Shown here: positions 15,292-23,115 of the stretch, one piece after another
How the letters are laid out: every line of letters begins with the position of its first letter
Position numbering within the stretch: position 1 is the first letter of the stretch
Source of the DNA: Pseudomonadota bacterium
GTDB taxonomy: Bacteria; Pseudomonadota; Alphaproteobacteria; UBA9655
Direction of reading: 5' to 3'
Assembly (NCBI GenBank): GCA_018242065.1
Contig: JAFECQ010000013.1
Coordinates: forward strand, 1 to 45,689
DNA: 45,689 nt
Translations under genes and position numbers: made by a program
Notes under the pieces: model-generated
The model's database searches: none
What the model saw: the letters and a program-made list of their open reading frames with translations, nothing else
Told to the model about the DNA's origin: nothing

Positions 15292-18200
15292 CTACATTGA
15301 CAATGAAAAATCCCGTTCTTTCTGTCTCGATATCTCCTGTTGAGTTTGTTGTTTTTGAATCTCTAATGATGCCTTTTCTTGTGTTTTGATCATTTGACGT
15401 TCTAAGGAAATTGTAGTTCTGTTTTCTAAGCATCGGAATCTAAATAGAGAGTCTCCTTCTATGCGGCGCATATAGGCAATATGGTAGGAGTCAAGTTGCT
15501 TTGTAGAAGACGTATCAAATTTCTTATCAAACTCTCGTGTGATTTCAGCCATGATAGTTTTTTGACGCGTCGTTGGTTTTGTTCCATGGGCTTCTTGGTA
15601 TCTGAAAATGTTCTTGGCAAATTCCTTAGCTGCTTCTTTGGAAAGGGAATATTCTATCATCAATTTTTGAGCAAGTGATTTGGTTTCAATTCTATGTTTT
15701 TTGAATTCTGCCTCGGCAATTTGAGACATAAACGGGGAAGGCTTGTGTCCTGTTCGCTTTGCTTCAAGGTAAAGGCGTCCTTCGATAGAAACGTGCCGTT
15801 CTGCAATCATATGGATAAGGAGGGGATCTTTTTTTTCATCGATGTTACCTTTCTTATACCATTCGCGTGTAAGTTTTTCCTTGATTTGCGGAATACGATT
15901 AAGCTCGTATTTAGCACGCAACAGATAAAGCCTTGTTTCTTTCTCTGTGTGTTCTCTTCCATTCAGAATGTGCGCATATAAAATAAAATGGGCTGCCCTT
16001 TCAGCTTGAAGGGGAATTCGTTCCATCAGCTGAGAGGTAAGAGAAATACTTTCTTTCTCAACATAATTATAGAGGTGTTCTTCACAACGTTTTGCGATGT
16101 CGCCTAAAATGTCTTTGCTTTTTGATGAGACAAATCTCTCTGATACATTCTGAATAGGGGTAAATTCCTTAATCGTAGAAATAACGGCTGGCTCTTGAGG
16201 TAAACTTTTTTGTCTCTCGAGATTATAAAAAGTTTCATTCCGATGGAACATGTCCTTGACTTTGGTAAATAGAATTTCAACTTTTTCTTTGAAAGTAGGA
16301 AAGAAAGGCTTTTTCTCAAATCCATCTTTTTCAATATCTTTAAGTGTATCAAATACAAGGCTTGTTCCTTTTTCTTGCCGATTCTCGATCTGGCGAATGA
16401 AATCCCTTAGGGAAGGAGTTTCATCTTGAGAGATATAAACAGACAAGGATTTTGTCTGACGTGTGAGGCTTACATAACTTGTTGCTTGATTGGTTGTTTT
16501 GCTGTGAAGAACATATACAGAATCTAAGGTTGCCCCTTGGGTTTTGTAAACAGTTGCTGCATAGCCATGACGGAGGCCATCATATATATTTGGATTCAAA
16601 TCCTTGATATCTCCATTGTCTAATTGAATCGTTATATTCTTAGCTTTGGGATCTATTGTTTTAATGATGCCAAAGCTACCATTTAATATTCCTTGTTCTT
16701 TATCTGTTTTTGTAAACTGGACACGATCACCAATTGTAAACGCCATTCTTCCACGTTGCGTGGAACAAATAATCTCTACGTCACCTAATTGCCCGTATTT
16801 ACGAAGAATTTCTCTCGCACCTTGATTGAGCGTATCCACATCAATGTTACGTTGAGCTATGATTTGGCGAGTGTCTTGTGGATTGATGATGGCATCTTTG
16901 GCCCAATTCTTAAGGAGGTTTGATAAAGACTCTTCTTTAATAGGATTCCAAAAAAGGGCTTTATTGTCTTCTAGAAGATGAACCGCCGTTTTTATGTCTC
17001 CTTGAGAGAGAGACTCAGAAACTGATTTTTGCCATTCAACTGTTTGACGTCTGACTTCACTAAGTTCAATAGCCCCATATCGTTCAGATAAGAACTTAAA
17101 TATTCCTCCACGCTCAACAGAACTTAATTGTCGATCATCTCCCACAAGAATAAGCTTAGCTCCATTGTTTTTAATGGCATTGAAGAGCTCAACGAGGAGA
17201 GTTGTCCCGAGCATTCCTGCTTCATCTACAACAATGACTGTTTTGGTATCTACTTTTTCTCGATTATTTTTGTAAGCAAACAAAAAGGAATGGAAGGTCT
17301 TGGATTCAAAACCTTCAGTTCTTAAATCCGTAGCCACCTTGTGGGTAGGAGCTAATCCTAAAACACGGAATCCCTCATGGGTATGGGCAATACGAATGGC
17401 ATCTAAAAGGTAGCTTTTTCCAACGCCGGCTCGACCTTGGATGATAGATAGATTTTTTCCTGAATTCACACAAAGGTTGTAAGCTGTTTTCTGCTCATTG
17501 CTTAAGTGCCTACCTTCTAATCCTTTTTCAATAGCAGCGGGTGTCAAACAAATGGCAGACTTTTTGGAAATATTATCCGCAAATCGGACAAGCTTTTCTT
17601 CTTCCCCTCTTACGTGTTCAGTTGTAAAAAATCCCGTTTCTTCCTTTGTTTTCTTATCATAGAGGGGGACAATAGTTGATCCCTGAAAGATTTTCTCAAT
17701 AAGTTCTTGGGTTTCCTGTTTCGAGGAGATAAATTTCTGTATGAAGATATCCAAATCTTTCTTTGTAAAAACGGACTGGATTCGAGTAATTTCCTCTAAA
17801 ACATTCAAAGGGCTTTTGGCCAAATCTTGATTAGCTCTTTCAAGGAGTTGAGCTCTTGAAATTGCCTCATTTAGATGGTGGCGCATGCGCACAGGTCCTA
17901 AATGCTCCTGGGGAACAAGGCCTATAGGATCAACCTTAATGTCATAACCCTTTTCCTCAAAGTATGTGTTTTGCAGATCACGCCAAATCTCACCCCATAT
18001 ATCGGCTTCAACAACAACGCCTCTTCTTACAACTGGATCTAAATCACGCGCTTTTGCGCCAAAGGTGAGTCCATCTTCAGAAAATCGTCGTGTGGTGACA
18101 AGCAAGTGGGCGTGCCAATTTCGCTCTCCATCATGTGGAGAATGTACATCTAGTTGAACACCAACACCGCGGTTCACAAAGATCTGACCAAACCTTCTGG

Positions 18201-18519
18201 TGAGCTCAATTCGATCTTCCAATGTGACTTCTGGATTATCAGGAAGGGCAATGACAAACTCTTTGGCGAGTTGACTATTGATGCGACGTTCGCAAGCTTC
18301 CACTTCATTCCATAAGACTGAGCTATTTTTAAACTTCTCATCTGCACCTAAAGGCAGAAGAATTTCATGGTGAACATTGCCATTTCGTTCCTTGAAAGAG
18401 AAAAGTTCTCCTGTTCTTTCGCATCGAACGGACTCCCTTTGATTATAGCTTGCCTTCCGGCAAGCGTTACCACCTGAACTTCGTGAAACATATTCACAGC
18501 GCGCAAATTGAATGGCCAC
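15292..18519 (-). CDS. traA: Ti-type conjugative transfer relaxase/helicase TraA
   Basis: A 1075-residue bifunctional protein that would nick oriT and unwind the transferred strand. The N-terminal MobA/MobL (MOBQ) relaxase domain shows a candidate nucleophile Tyr25 (KASYNQR) and the metal-binding histidines in DVHSPHDGERNWHAH (His126, 129, 136, 138). The central and C-terminal part is a superfamily 1 TraI/RecD-type helicase: Walker A GRAGVGKS (362-369), VVDEAGM (Walker B, 431-436), LVGDDRQLSS, and YAATVYKTQGAT. The length is typical for full TraA, and no frameshift is visible. Divergent from traD, as in Ti-plasmid traA/traCD layouts. No mating-pair-formation or coupling-protein (TraG) gene is in this window, so on this evidence it is part of a reduced or partial integrated element. 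Confidence 0.93.
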   Translation of the reverse strand: MAIQFARCEYVSRSSGGNACRKASYNQRESVRCERTGELFSFKERNGNVHHEILLPLGADEKFKNSSVLWNEVEACERRINSQLAKEFVIALPDNPEVTLEDRIELTRRFGQIFVNRGVGVQLDVHSPHDGERNWHAHLLVTTRRFSEDGLTFGAKARDLDPVVRRGVVVEADIWGEIWRDLQNTYFEEKGYDIKVDPIGLVPQEHLGPVRMRHHLNEAISRAQLLERANQDLAKSPLNVLEEITRIQSVFTKKDLDIFIQKFISSKQETQELIEKIFQGSTIVPLYDKKTKEETGFFTTEHVRGEEEKLVRFADNISKKSAICLTPAAIEKGLEGRHLSNEQKTAYNLCVNSGKNLSIIQGRAGVGKSYLLDAIRIAHTHEGFRVLGLAPTHKVATDLRTEGFESKTFHSFLFAYKNNREKVDTKTVIVVDEAGMLGTTLLVELFNAIKNNGAKLILVGDDRQLSSVERGGIFKFLSERYGAIELSEVRRQTVEWQKSVSESLSQGDIKTAVHLLEDNKALFWNPIKEESLSNLLKNWAKDAIINPQDTRQIIAQRNIDVDTLNQGAREILRKYGQLGDVEIICSTQRGRMAFTIGDRVQFTKTDKEQGILNGSFGIIKTIDPKAKNITIQLDNGDIKDLNPNIYDGLRHGYAATVYKTQGATLDSVYVLHSKTTNQATSYVSLTRQTKSLSVYISQDETPSLRDFIRQIENRQEKGTSLVFDTLKDIEKDGFEKKPFFPTFKEKVEILFTKVKDMFHRNETFYNLERQKSLPQEPAVISTIKEFTPIQNVSERFVSSKSKDILGDIAKRCEEHLYNYVEKESISLTSQLMERIPLQAERAAHFILYAHILNGREHTEKETRLYLLRAKYELNRIPQIKEKLTREWYKKGNIDEKKDPLLIHMIAERHVSIEGRLYLEAKRTGHKPSPFMSQIAEAEFKKHRIETKSLAQKLMIEYSLSKEAAKEFAKNIFRYQEAHGTKPTTRQKTIMAEITREFDKKFDTSSTKQLDSYHIAYMRRIEGDSLFRFRCLENRTTISLERQMIKTQEKASLEIQKQQTQQEISRQKERDFSLSM

Positions 18520-18913
18520 AATTAACCTTTAAGGCATGAAATTGGTGGAATGCAGGAATGACGTAAAATTTTTGAGAAACGCTTTTATGAGTGACCCTAT
18601 GAACTTACAAGGAATTCTCTTTCTTGTGGAAAGGAGTTCTTAAAGAACAAATAGGGAAGGTATTTATAATAGACCGTTTTTATGAAATCATTTTACGCGT
18701 CTTCAGACTTAAGCGCAAACTCATTTTTGAGTTTGCATATTGCGTATGTCGAAAAATTCTCCGAATTTATCTTCAAACGCTACTCGCGATCTACGTTATA
18801 TATTTTTCTATCATATTATTTTAATTACGTTTTTTCATCTCAGTCGCTTTACAATTTTCCTATTTATTTGTATATTTCAATGACTACTAAAGCTTTTCCC
18901 CTTGGTGTAGCGT
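18520..18913. other. traA-traD intergenic region, candidate oriT zone
   Basis: 394 bp of AT-rich DNA between divergent tra genes, where MOBQ/Ti-type systems normally place oriT and the two promoters. It contains the inverted repeat at 18715-18736. I do not see a match to the nick-region consensus I remember for Ti plasmids. Overlapping short open frames here (18624-18954) look like chance frames. Confidence 0.4.
18715..18736. repeat. Perfect 9-bp inverted repeat with a TTTT loop
   Basis: GCAAACTCA, TTTT, TGAGTTTGC. It can form a stable small hairpin. It lies between traA and traD and is not followed by a T tract, so a role in relaxase recognition or as an operator is more likely than termination. 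Function is inferred from position only. Confidence 0.55.
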
Positions 18914-19198
18914 ATGACAAAAACAAACCTTCTCGAAAAACGAAAAAAGCTTGAGCAACGGAAAAACCGCCTCAAGCAATTAGAAGTTTCCTTAAATGTT
19001 CAAGAAAGAAAAAATCGAACCCGACGACTGATTGAGCTTGGGGGGCTGGTTTCAAAAGCCCAACTCGAAAACTGGAATGCGAATGCTCTTCTAGGTGGAC
19101 TACTTTTTCTTAAAGAAAAAGAGCAGGACGCAAGTCAGATGAACGTCTGGACATATAAAGGAGGGGTGGCGTTTTCTTCAGAGAAGGAAATAAAGTAG
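18914..19198 (+). CDS. traD: Conjugal transfer protein TraD (Ti-type)
   Basis: A 94-residue basic, helical protein. Residues 4-40 form a Lys/Arg-rich coiled coil (KRKKLEQRKNRLKQLE); then comes the conserved core RKNRTRRLIELGGLVSKAQL...ALLGGLLFL, which is the recognisable pattern of the small Ti-type TraD family (Pfam TraD, unrelated to F-plasmid TraD). These proteins accompany TraA/TraC at oriT and probably help relaxosome assembly. Start ATG 18914 has only a weak ribosome-binding site. traC and traG, its usual neighbours, are absent; the next gene is the convergent integrase, 4 nt away. Base composition matches traA. Confidence 0.8.
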   Translation: MTKTNLLEKRKKLEQRKNRLKQLEVSLNVQERKNRTRRLIELGGLVSKAQLENWNANALLGGLLFLKEKEQDASQMNVWTYKGGVAFSSEKEIK

Positions 19199-19202
19199 GT
19201 AA

Positions 19203-20369
19203 TTAAGATGATATGGTCTTTGAGGTGAGTCGATCTACTTTATTTCCAAAGACTTCAGCTGCTTGCCGTAATGGCTCATCTGCTAAATGAGCGTATCTCT
19301 GTGTTGTTGAAGCTTGCGTATGACCTAAAAGCTTTCCAACGATACTTAGGCTCAATCCACTTGAAACCAAATGAGAAGCGTGCGTGTGACGCAAGTCATG
19401 AATGCGAATGTTTTCCAATTTAGATTCTTTAAGAACTCTTTTCCAAAAAGTTTTGATCTCTTTGAGAGGGGCACCTGCAAGGCGGCCAGGAAAAACATAA
19501 AGAGAAGGGAAGGGGGAGACATTTTTAACAATTCGCAAAACTCCAATGGCCTTTTCTGATAGAGGCAAATGCTCTTTTTTCTTTTGTTTTGTGAGATGAG
19601 AAGGCTTTGTCCAAACCTTTTTCTCGAGATCAAATTGATCCCAAGTGGCTCCTAAAGCTTCGCCTTTACGTGCTCCAGTTAAAAGAAGAAACTTAAAAAC
19701 ATACGCTGTTATATGCTTTGGGTAGCCATCCAATACGGTCCAGAGTCGCTCCAACTCTTCTTCATTAAGCCAGCGATCCCGTTTTTCTTCTTGATATTTA
19801 AGAATACCACTTGCTGGGTTATCTTCTCGCCATCCCCAAGAGACGGCAAGAGAAAACATTTTAGAAAGAAGCGCAAGAGTACGGTTAGCTTGATAAGGGG
19901 TATTTTGATAATTCTTATGAAGAGATTCTAACTCTCGACGGGTGATATAAAGAACCTTTAATCGTCCTAAAGAAGGTAAAATGATGTTTTGCAACAGCTT
20001 CTGATCTTCTTGTAAACTTTTCGGTCTTTTTTTATATCCATGACGTTCAAGATAATTATTTGTAAGATCTTCTACTGTTGTGAGGTTATTCACTTGTTTT
20101 TTTTGTTCGGCAGGATCGTGGCCATGAGCAACTTGACCTAAGCCTCTTTTTGCTAAGTCTCGCGCCTCTTCTGTTGTAATATGTCCATGGACGCCAATTT
20201 TAAGTCTTTTCTTAACTTGATCAGCGTTTCTATATTCGATGCAATATGTTCGTCTCCCACTAGGCAAAACCACGAGGCCAAATCCTTTTATCTCTGCATC
20301 CCAAAATTTTAGAGTCTTTTCAGGATCTGGAGCTATGGATTCAACAAAACGTTTTGTGAACTTGGGCAT
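19203..20369 (-). CDS. Tyrosine-recombinase integrase (phage/genomic-island type)
   Basis: A 388-residue P4-type integrase. I chose ATG 20369, which gives the usual MPKFTKRFVESIAP start of the N-terminal arm-binding domain (DUF4102) and has AAGGG upstream; the frame opens earlier, at 20456. Residues 1-90 are the arm-binding domain (DAEIKGFGLVV, GRRTYCIEYR), about 95-190 the core-binding domain, and 200-370 the catalytic domain with Arg234 (TGARKGEAL), His324/Arg327 (HDLRHTH), His350 (LLGHTQ) and Tyr359 (TTQRYAHL). All catalytic residues are present. The gene sits with its 5' end facing the 3' end of tRNA-Lys, the standard position for an element integrated in a tRNA. It probably mobilised the traA/traD island. 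Confidence 0.93.
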   Translation of the reverse strand: MPKFTKRFVESIAPDPEKTLKFWDAEIKGFGLVVLPSGRRTYCIEYRNADQVKKRLKIGVHGHITTEEARDLAKRGLGQVAHGHDPAEQKKQVNNLTTVEDLTNNYLERHGYKKRPKSLQEDQKLLQNIILPSLGRLKVLYITRRELESLHKNYQNTPYQANRTLALLSKMFSLAVSWGWREDNPASGILKYQEEKRDRWLNEEELERLWTVLDGYPKHITAYVFKFLLLTGARKGEALGATWDQFDLEKKVWTKPSHLTKQKKKEHLPLSEKAIGVLRIVKNVSPFPSLYVFPGRLAGAPLKEIKTFWKRVLKESKLENIRIHDLRHTHASHLVSSGLSLSIVGKLLGHTQASTTQRYAHLADEPLRQAAEVFGNKVDRLTSKTISS

Positions 20370-20550
20370 TTTCCCTTTTTCCTCATTATAAACATTTGAA
20401 AGAACATTATCACCTTTATTCATTATTGTCACCAAATTGTCACCAATGGAGATCAATTTCGAGGATGTTTTGGGAGAGTATTGGGATAAGTTTCAGCAAG
20501 AACAGAACCCTAAAGAGTAAAGAAATTGCTAGAAAAATGAGAGGTTTCCC

Positions 20551-20626
<76 letters not shown>

Positions 20627-20662
20627 TTAAAAAGAAGGCCGTAAAGCCTGTCTTCAAGGAAA

Positions 20663-21277
20663 TTATCGAGAGTAGAACTCCACAACAAGATTTGGTTCCA
20701 TTTGAACGGGATAAGGAACTTCCATAAGGGTTGGGACACGTACGTATGTTCCCTTCATGGCTTTATGATCAACCTCGAGATATTCAGGAATGTCTCTTTC
20801 CGCTAATTGAGCGGCTTCTAAGACGAGAACTAATTCTTTAGATTTTTGGCGGACTTCAATAACGTCACCTGGCTTGACTAAATATGATGGAATGTTAACG
20901 CGTTTCCCGTTCACAAGCACATGGCCATGATTGACAAATTGGCGTGCGGCAAAGACAGTTGGAACATATTTCATGCGATAAACAACCGCATCTAAACGAG
21001 ACTCTAAAAGTCCAATAAGATTTTCGCCCGTATCTCCCCGCCTGCGAATCGCTTCTGCATAAAGACGACGGAATTGCCGTTCCGTAATATTCCCATAATA
21101 TCCCTTTAGCTTTTGCTTGGCTGTGAGCTGAAGTCCATAATCTGATGGTTTAGAACGGCGTTGACCATGTTGACCAGGTCCATAAGCGCGCGTATTTAAA
21201 GGGCTTTTAGGGCGACCCCAGAGATTCACGCCAAGACGGCGGTCAATTTTATGCTTAGATTCAATTCGTTTTGTCAT
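20663..21277 (-). CDS. rpsD: 30S ribosomal protein S4
   Basis: A 204-residue protein of standard length. It begins [26 protein letters not shown], continues with GPGQHGQRR (conserved N-terminal S4 region), and has the S4 RNA-binding domain at about 93-155 ([38 protein letters not shown]). It binds 16S rRNA early in 30S assembly and can act in translational autoregulation in some bacteria. It has its own promoter upstream (21318-21345) and is not inside a ribosomal-protein operon, as in other alphaproteobacteria. No anomalies are visible. Confidence 0.98.
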   Translation of the reverse strand: MTKRIESKHKIDRRLGVNLWGRPKSPLNTRAYGPGQHGQRRSKPSDYGLQLTAKQKLKGYYGNITERQFRRLYAEAIRRRGDTGENLIGLLESRLDAVVYRMKYVPTVFAARQFVNHGHVLVNGKRVNIPSYLVKPGDVIEVRQKSKELVLVLEAAQLAERDIPEYLEVDHKAMKGTYVRVPTLMEVPYPVQMEPNLVVEFYSR

Positions 21278-21317
21278 TCAAAAACTTCCTTTGGGAATAG
21301 TAAATATAATGGTGGAG

Positions 21318-21345
21318 ACTATAATCAATCAAAAGCACTTGTCAA
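21318..21345 (-). promoter_or_regulatory. Sigma-70-type promoter of rpsD
   Basis: On the minus strand: -35 TTGACA (21340-21345), 16-nt spacer, -10 TATAGT (21318-21323). It lies about 40 nt upstream of the rpsD start; AAGGAAG near the start serves as ribosome-binding site. Confidence 0.7.
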
Positions 21346-21540
21346 ATCGTTTTCACATTGACGAATGAATAAGTTGAGTTACAAATGAGACAAAATAGAA
21401 GTAGTTGATGAGGTCTGTGAAATGAAGGGTAAGCGTAGCGGTACTCCTCAGTTTACAGGTCCTTTTCTGTAACAAAAAAGGTTTAGGATAGGAATATTCG
21501 AAACCCTAGGCCTGGAATTTATAAAAAAGGAAATAAATTT

Positions 21541-22374
21541 ATGTTCTATCATAAAGTACTTTTTGTTCATTTAATTATCCTTCCTCTTCTCTTCAACTCT
21601 CCCTCTTTCTCTATGGAGCATCAGGGTCTACTATGGGATTTACTTCCCCCCACGGTGCGAGTATCCTCCCACTTATCTTCAGATGACTTGGACGACGGAT
21701 CAAGTGATATAGGTAAAGTTATGAGTGTTGTCTCATGCTCCGATATGCCTGTAGAAATCGCAGGCCCTGCTGAGTCATCCCCTGATCCTTTGTGGATCGC
21801 GTATATATCTAGGAATTTCAAGGACGTTCTTGATCAGGGATATCTGAGGCTAGCTCAATGGAAAGAGTATAATGCATTCAATAATAGAAGGGCTATTAAA
21901 TCTTCCATTGATGGTCAAGGATATGCGGTGGCAAAGATGCTGTCGGACGGCTTATTTTTTTTCCTCGCTGATCATAATCTTAAACCAAGTTACTACGACT
22001 ATCTACGTGCAGAATATATTGCTGATAAGTTAGGAAACGGTGCTGGAGCACATGGATACTACGAAGAACGCTTTAAAATTGATCCGACGTGCTCGCCTGT
22101 TCTTGAGGGGAGTAGGGAGGATTTGAATGGTGGAATTTCTTTTGTCCCTGCCTGTGAGTTTCCTGAGCACTTTCCTCCTGTAAATTTTGGAATTATGGGA
22201 TTTTCTGCTCTTGAACAAGGGAACGAAAAAACCGCACTTGAATGTCTTAAATATTTTTACAAGGAAAAGCCAAAACTTCAGAAGCGTATTCGTGCTTCTG
22301 TTAGAGAAGTGTTTGTGCGCAAGGGACTGCATAGTTCGAAAAAGTTTCTTAAGGGCCTTAAGGCGAGTCCATAA
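21541..22374 (+). CDS. Secreted protein of unknown function with TPR/Sel1-like helical C-terminus
   Basis: A 277-residue protein starting at ATG 21541 with AAGGAAA upstream. The first 25 residues are a signal peptide (MFYHKVLFVHLIILPLLFNSPSFS). The region after it (about 26-80) is Ser/Asp-rich and probably disordered. The remainder is helical; ALEQGNEKTALECLKYFYKEKPKLQKRI (about 225-252) looks like a TPR/Sel1-type repeat, though only one is clear. Two Cys in the middle (PTCSPVL, PACEFP). No catalytic motif recognised. Transcribed alone. A secreted or periplasmic helical-repeat protein is the best description I can support. Confidence 0.72.
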   Translation: MFYHKVLFVHLIILPLLFNSPSFSMEHQGLLWDLLPPTVRVSSHLSSDDLDDGSSDIGKVMSVVSCSDMPVEIAGPAESSPDPLWIAYISRNFKDVLDQGYLRLAQWKEYNAFNNRRAIKSSIDGQGYAVAKMLSDGLFFFLADHNLKPSYYDYLRAEYIADKLGNGAGAHGYYEERFKIDPTCSPVLEGSREDLNGGISFVPACEFPEHFPPVNFGIMGFSALEQGNEKTALECLKYFYKEKPKLQKRIRASVREVFVRKGLHSSKKFLKGLKASP

Positions 22375-22597
22375 GCCCTTTAATTAACAATAAACAAAAG
22401 ATATTATATAAAAAATGATTTTAACTTTCTTATGTTTATCGTAGGAACGATTATAGCAACAAATTTTATCAAACATATTTTTATATTACTTCTAATTTCA
22501 CTCAAAGAGGTTCTTGAGTTTCATTTCATATGAACCTATACAAATGTTATTACACACTTGACCTTATGTGTTTGGAACAGTATAGACATTTAAAGGG

Positions 22598-22671
22598 GGC
22601 CGGGTGGCAGAGTGGTGATGCAGAGGACTGCAAATCCTTGTATACCGGTTCGATTCCGGTCTCGGCCTCCA
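22598..22671 (+). tRNA. tRNA-Cys (anticodon GCA)
   Basis: 74-nt cloverleaf: acceptor GGCCGGG/CTCGGCC with T discriminator and encoded CCA, D arm TGGCAGAGTGGTGATGC, anticodon loop ACTGCAAAT, T arm with GGTTCGATTCC. The discriminator U is typical of tRNA-Cys. Confidence 0.95.
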
Positions 22672-22719
22672 AAAAAAGGCTAGTCGAATTAAAAAGAGTT
22701 TGCTATAACGCCTTCACAT

Positions 22720-22795
22720 TCCCCGGTAGCTCAGTCGGTAGAGCAAGTGGCTGTTAACCACTGGGTCGGCGGTTCGAGTCCGTCCCGGGGAGCCA
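22720..22795 (+). tRNA. tRNA-Asn (anticodon GTT)
   Basis: 76-nt cloverleaf: acceptor TCCCCGG/CCGGGGA, G discriminator, encoded CCA, D arm AGCTCAGTCGGTAGAGC, anticodon loop CTGTTAACC, T arm with GGTTCGAGTCC. It lies 48 nt after tRNA-Cys on the same strand, so the two are probably co-transcribed. Confidence 0.96.
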
Positions 22796-23115
22796 ACTTC
22801 CTAAATGAAAAGAACGTTCGTTGGTACAGATGTCGGATTCAGGAAATATCCATCTTCCCTCTCCAAAGTCGCAGTTACTCCTATCTTGATCCTCCTTCTT
22901 CAAAGAGTACTGTCAAGCTGTTAAGTAAGCGTTTATTAAGTCGTGTGGTTTCTATATTTTAGACAAATCAAGAGTATAAGAAAAAATAAAACAAACATTT
23001 ACATGCACTTAAATCCCTCGCCGTACCCTCGCACACATTCAAAAAAACATTGACAAGACCTTACTTACATACAATTTTGTTCCGAATTGGTTAATTTTTT
23101 TTGGCGGTAAAACAG
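22796..23115. other. Intergenic region after tRNA-Asn
   Basis: 320 bp without a supported gene. It holds the first copy of a degenerate 66-bp direct repeat (22906-22971) and an AT-rich stretch that probably contains the promoter of the following secreted-protein gene. Nothing else recognised. Confidence 0.5.
22906..22971 (+). repeat. Degenerate 66-bp direct repeat, copy 1
   Basis: Aligned without gaps to 25124-25189, about 50 of 66 positions agree. In one frame both copies can be read as a peptide tail (TVKLLSKRLLSRVVSIF stop; TVKLLGKPLLNRGISVFKSD stop). The pair brackets the gene at 23116-25098. It could be a genomic repeat family or duplicated gene-end debris. Confidence 0.6.

Noticed and set aside
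18624-18954. Two overlapping short open frames between traA and traD
   Set aside because: Low-complexity AT-rich products (Phe/Tyr/Ser-rich), mutually overlapping and without ribosome-binding sites; the region is better read as intergenic/oriT DNA.
22530-22962. Open frames across tRNA-Cys and tRNA-Asn
   Set aside because: They translate tRNA sequence (KGAGWQSGDAEDCKSL, GGSSPSRGA-type artefacts).
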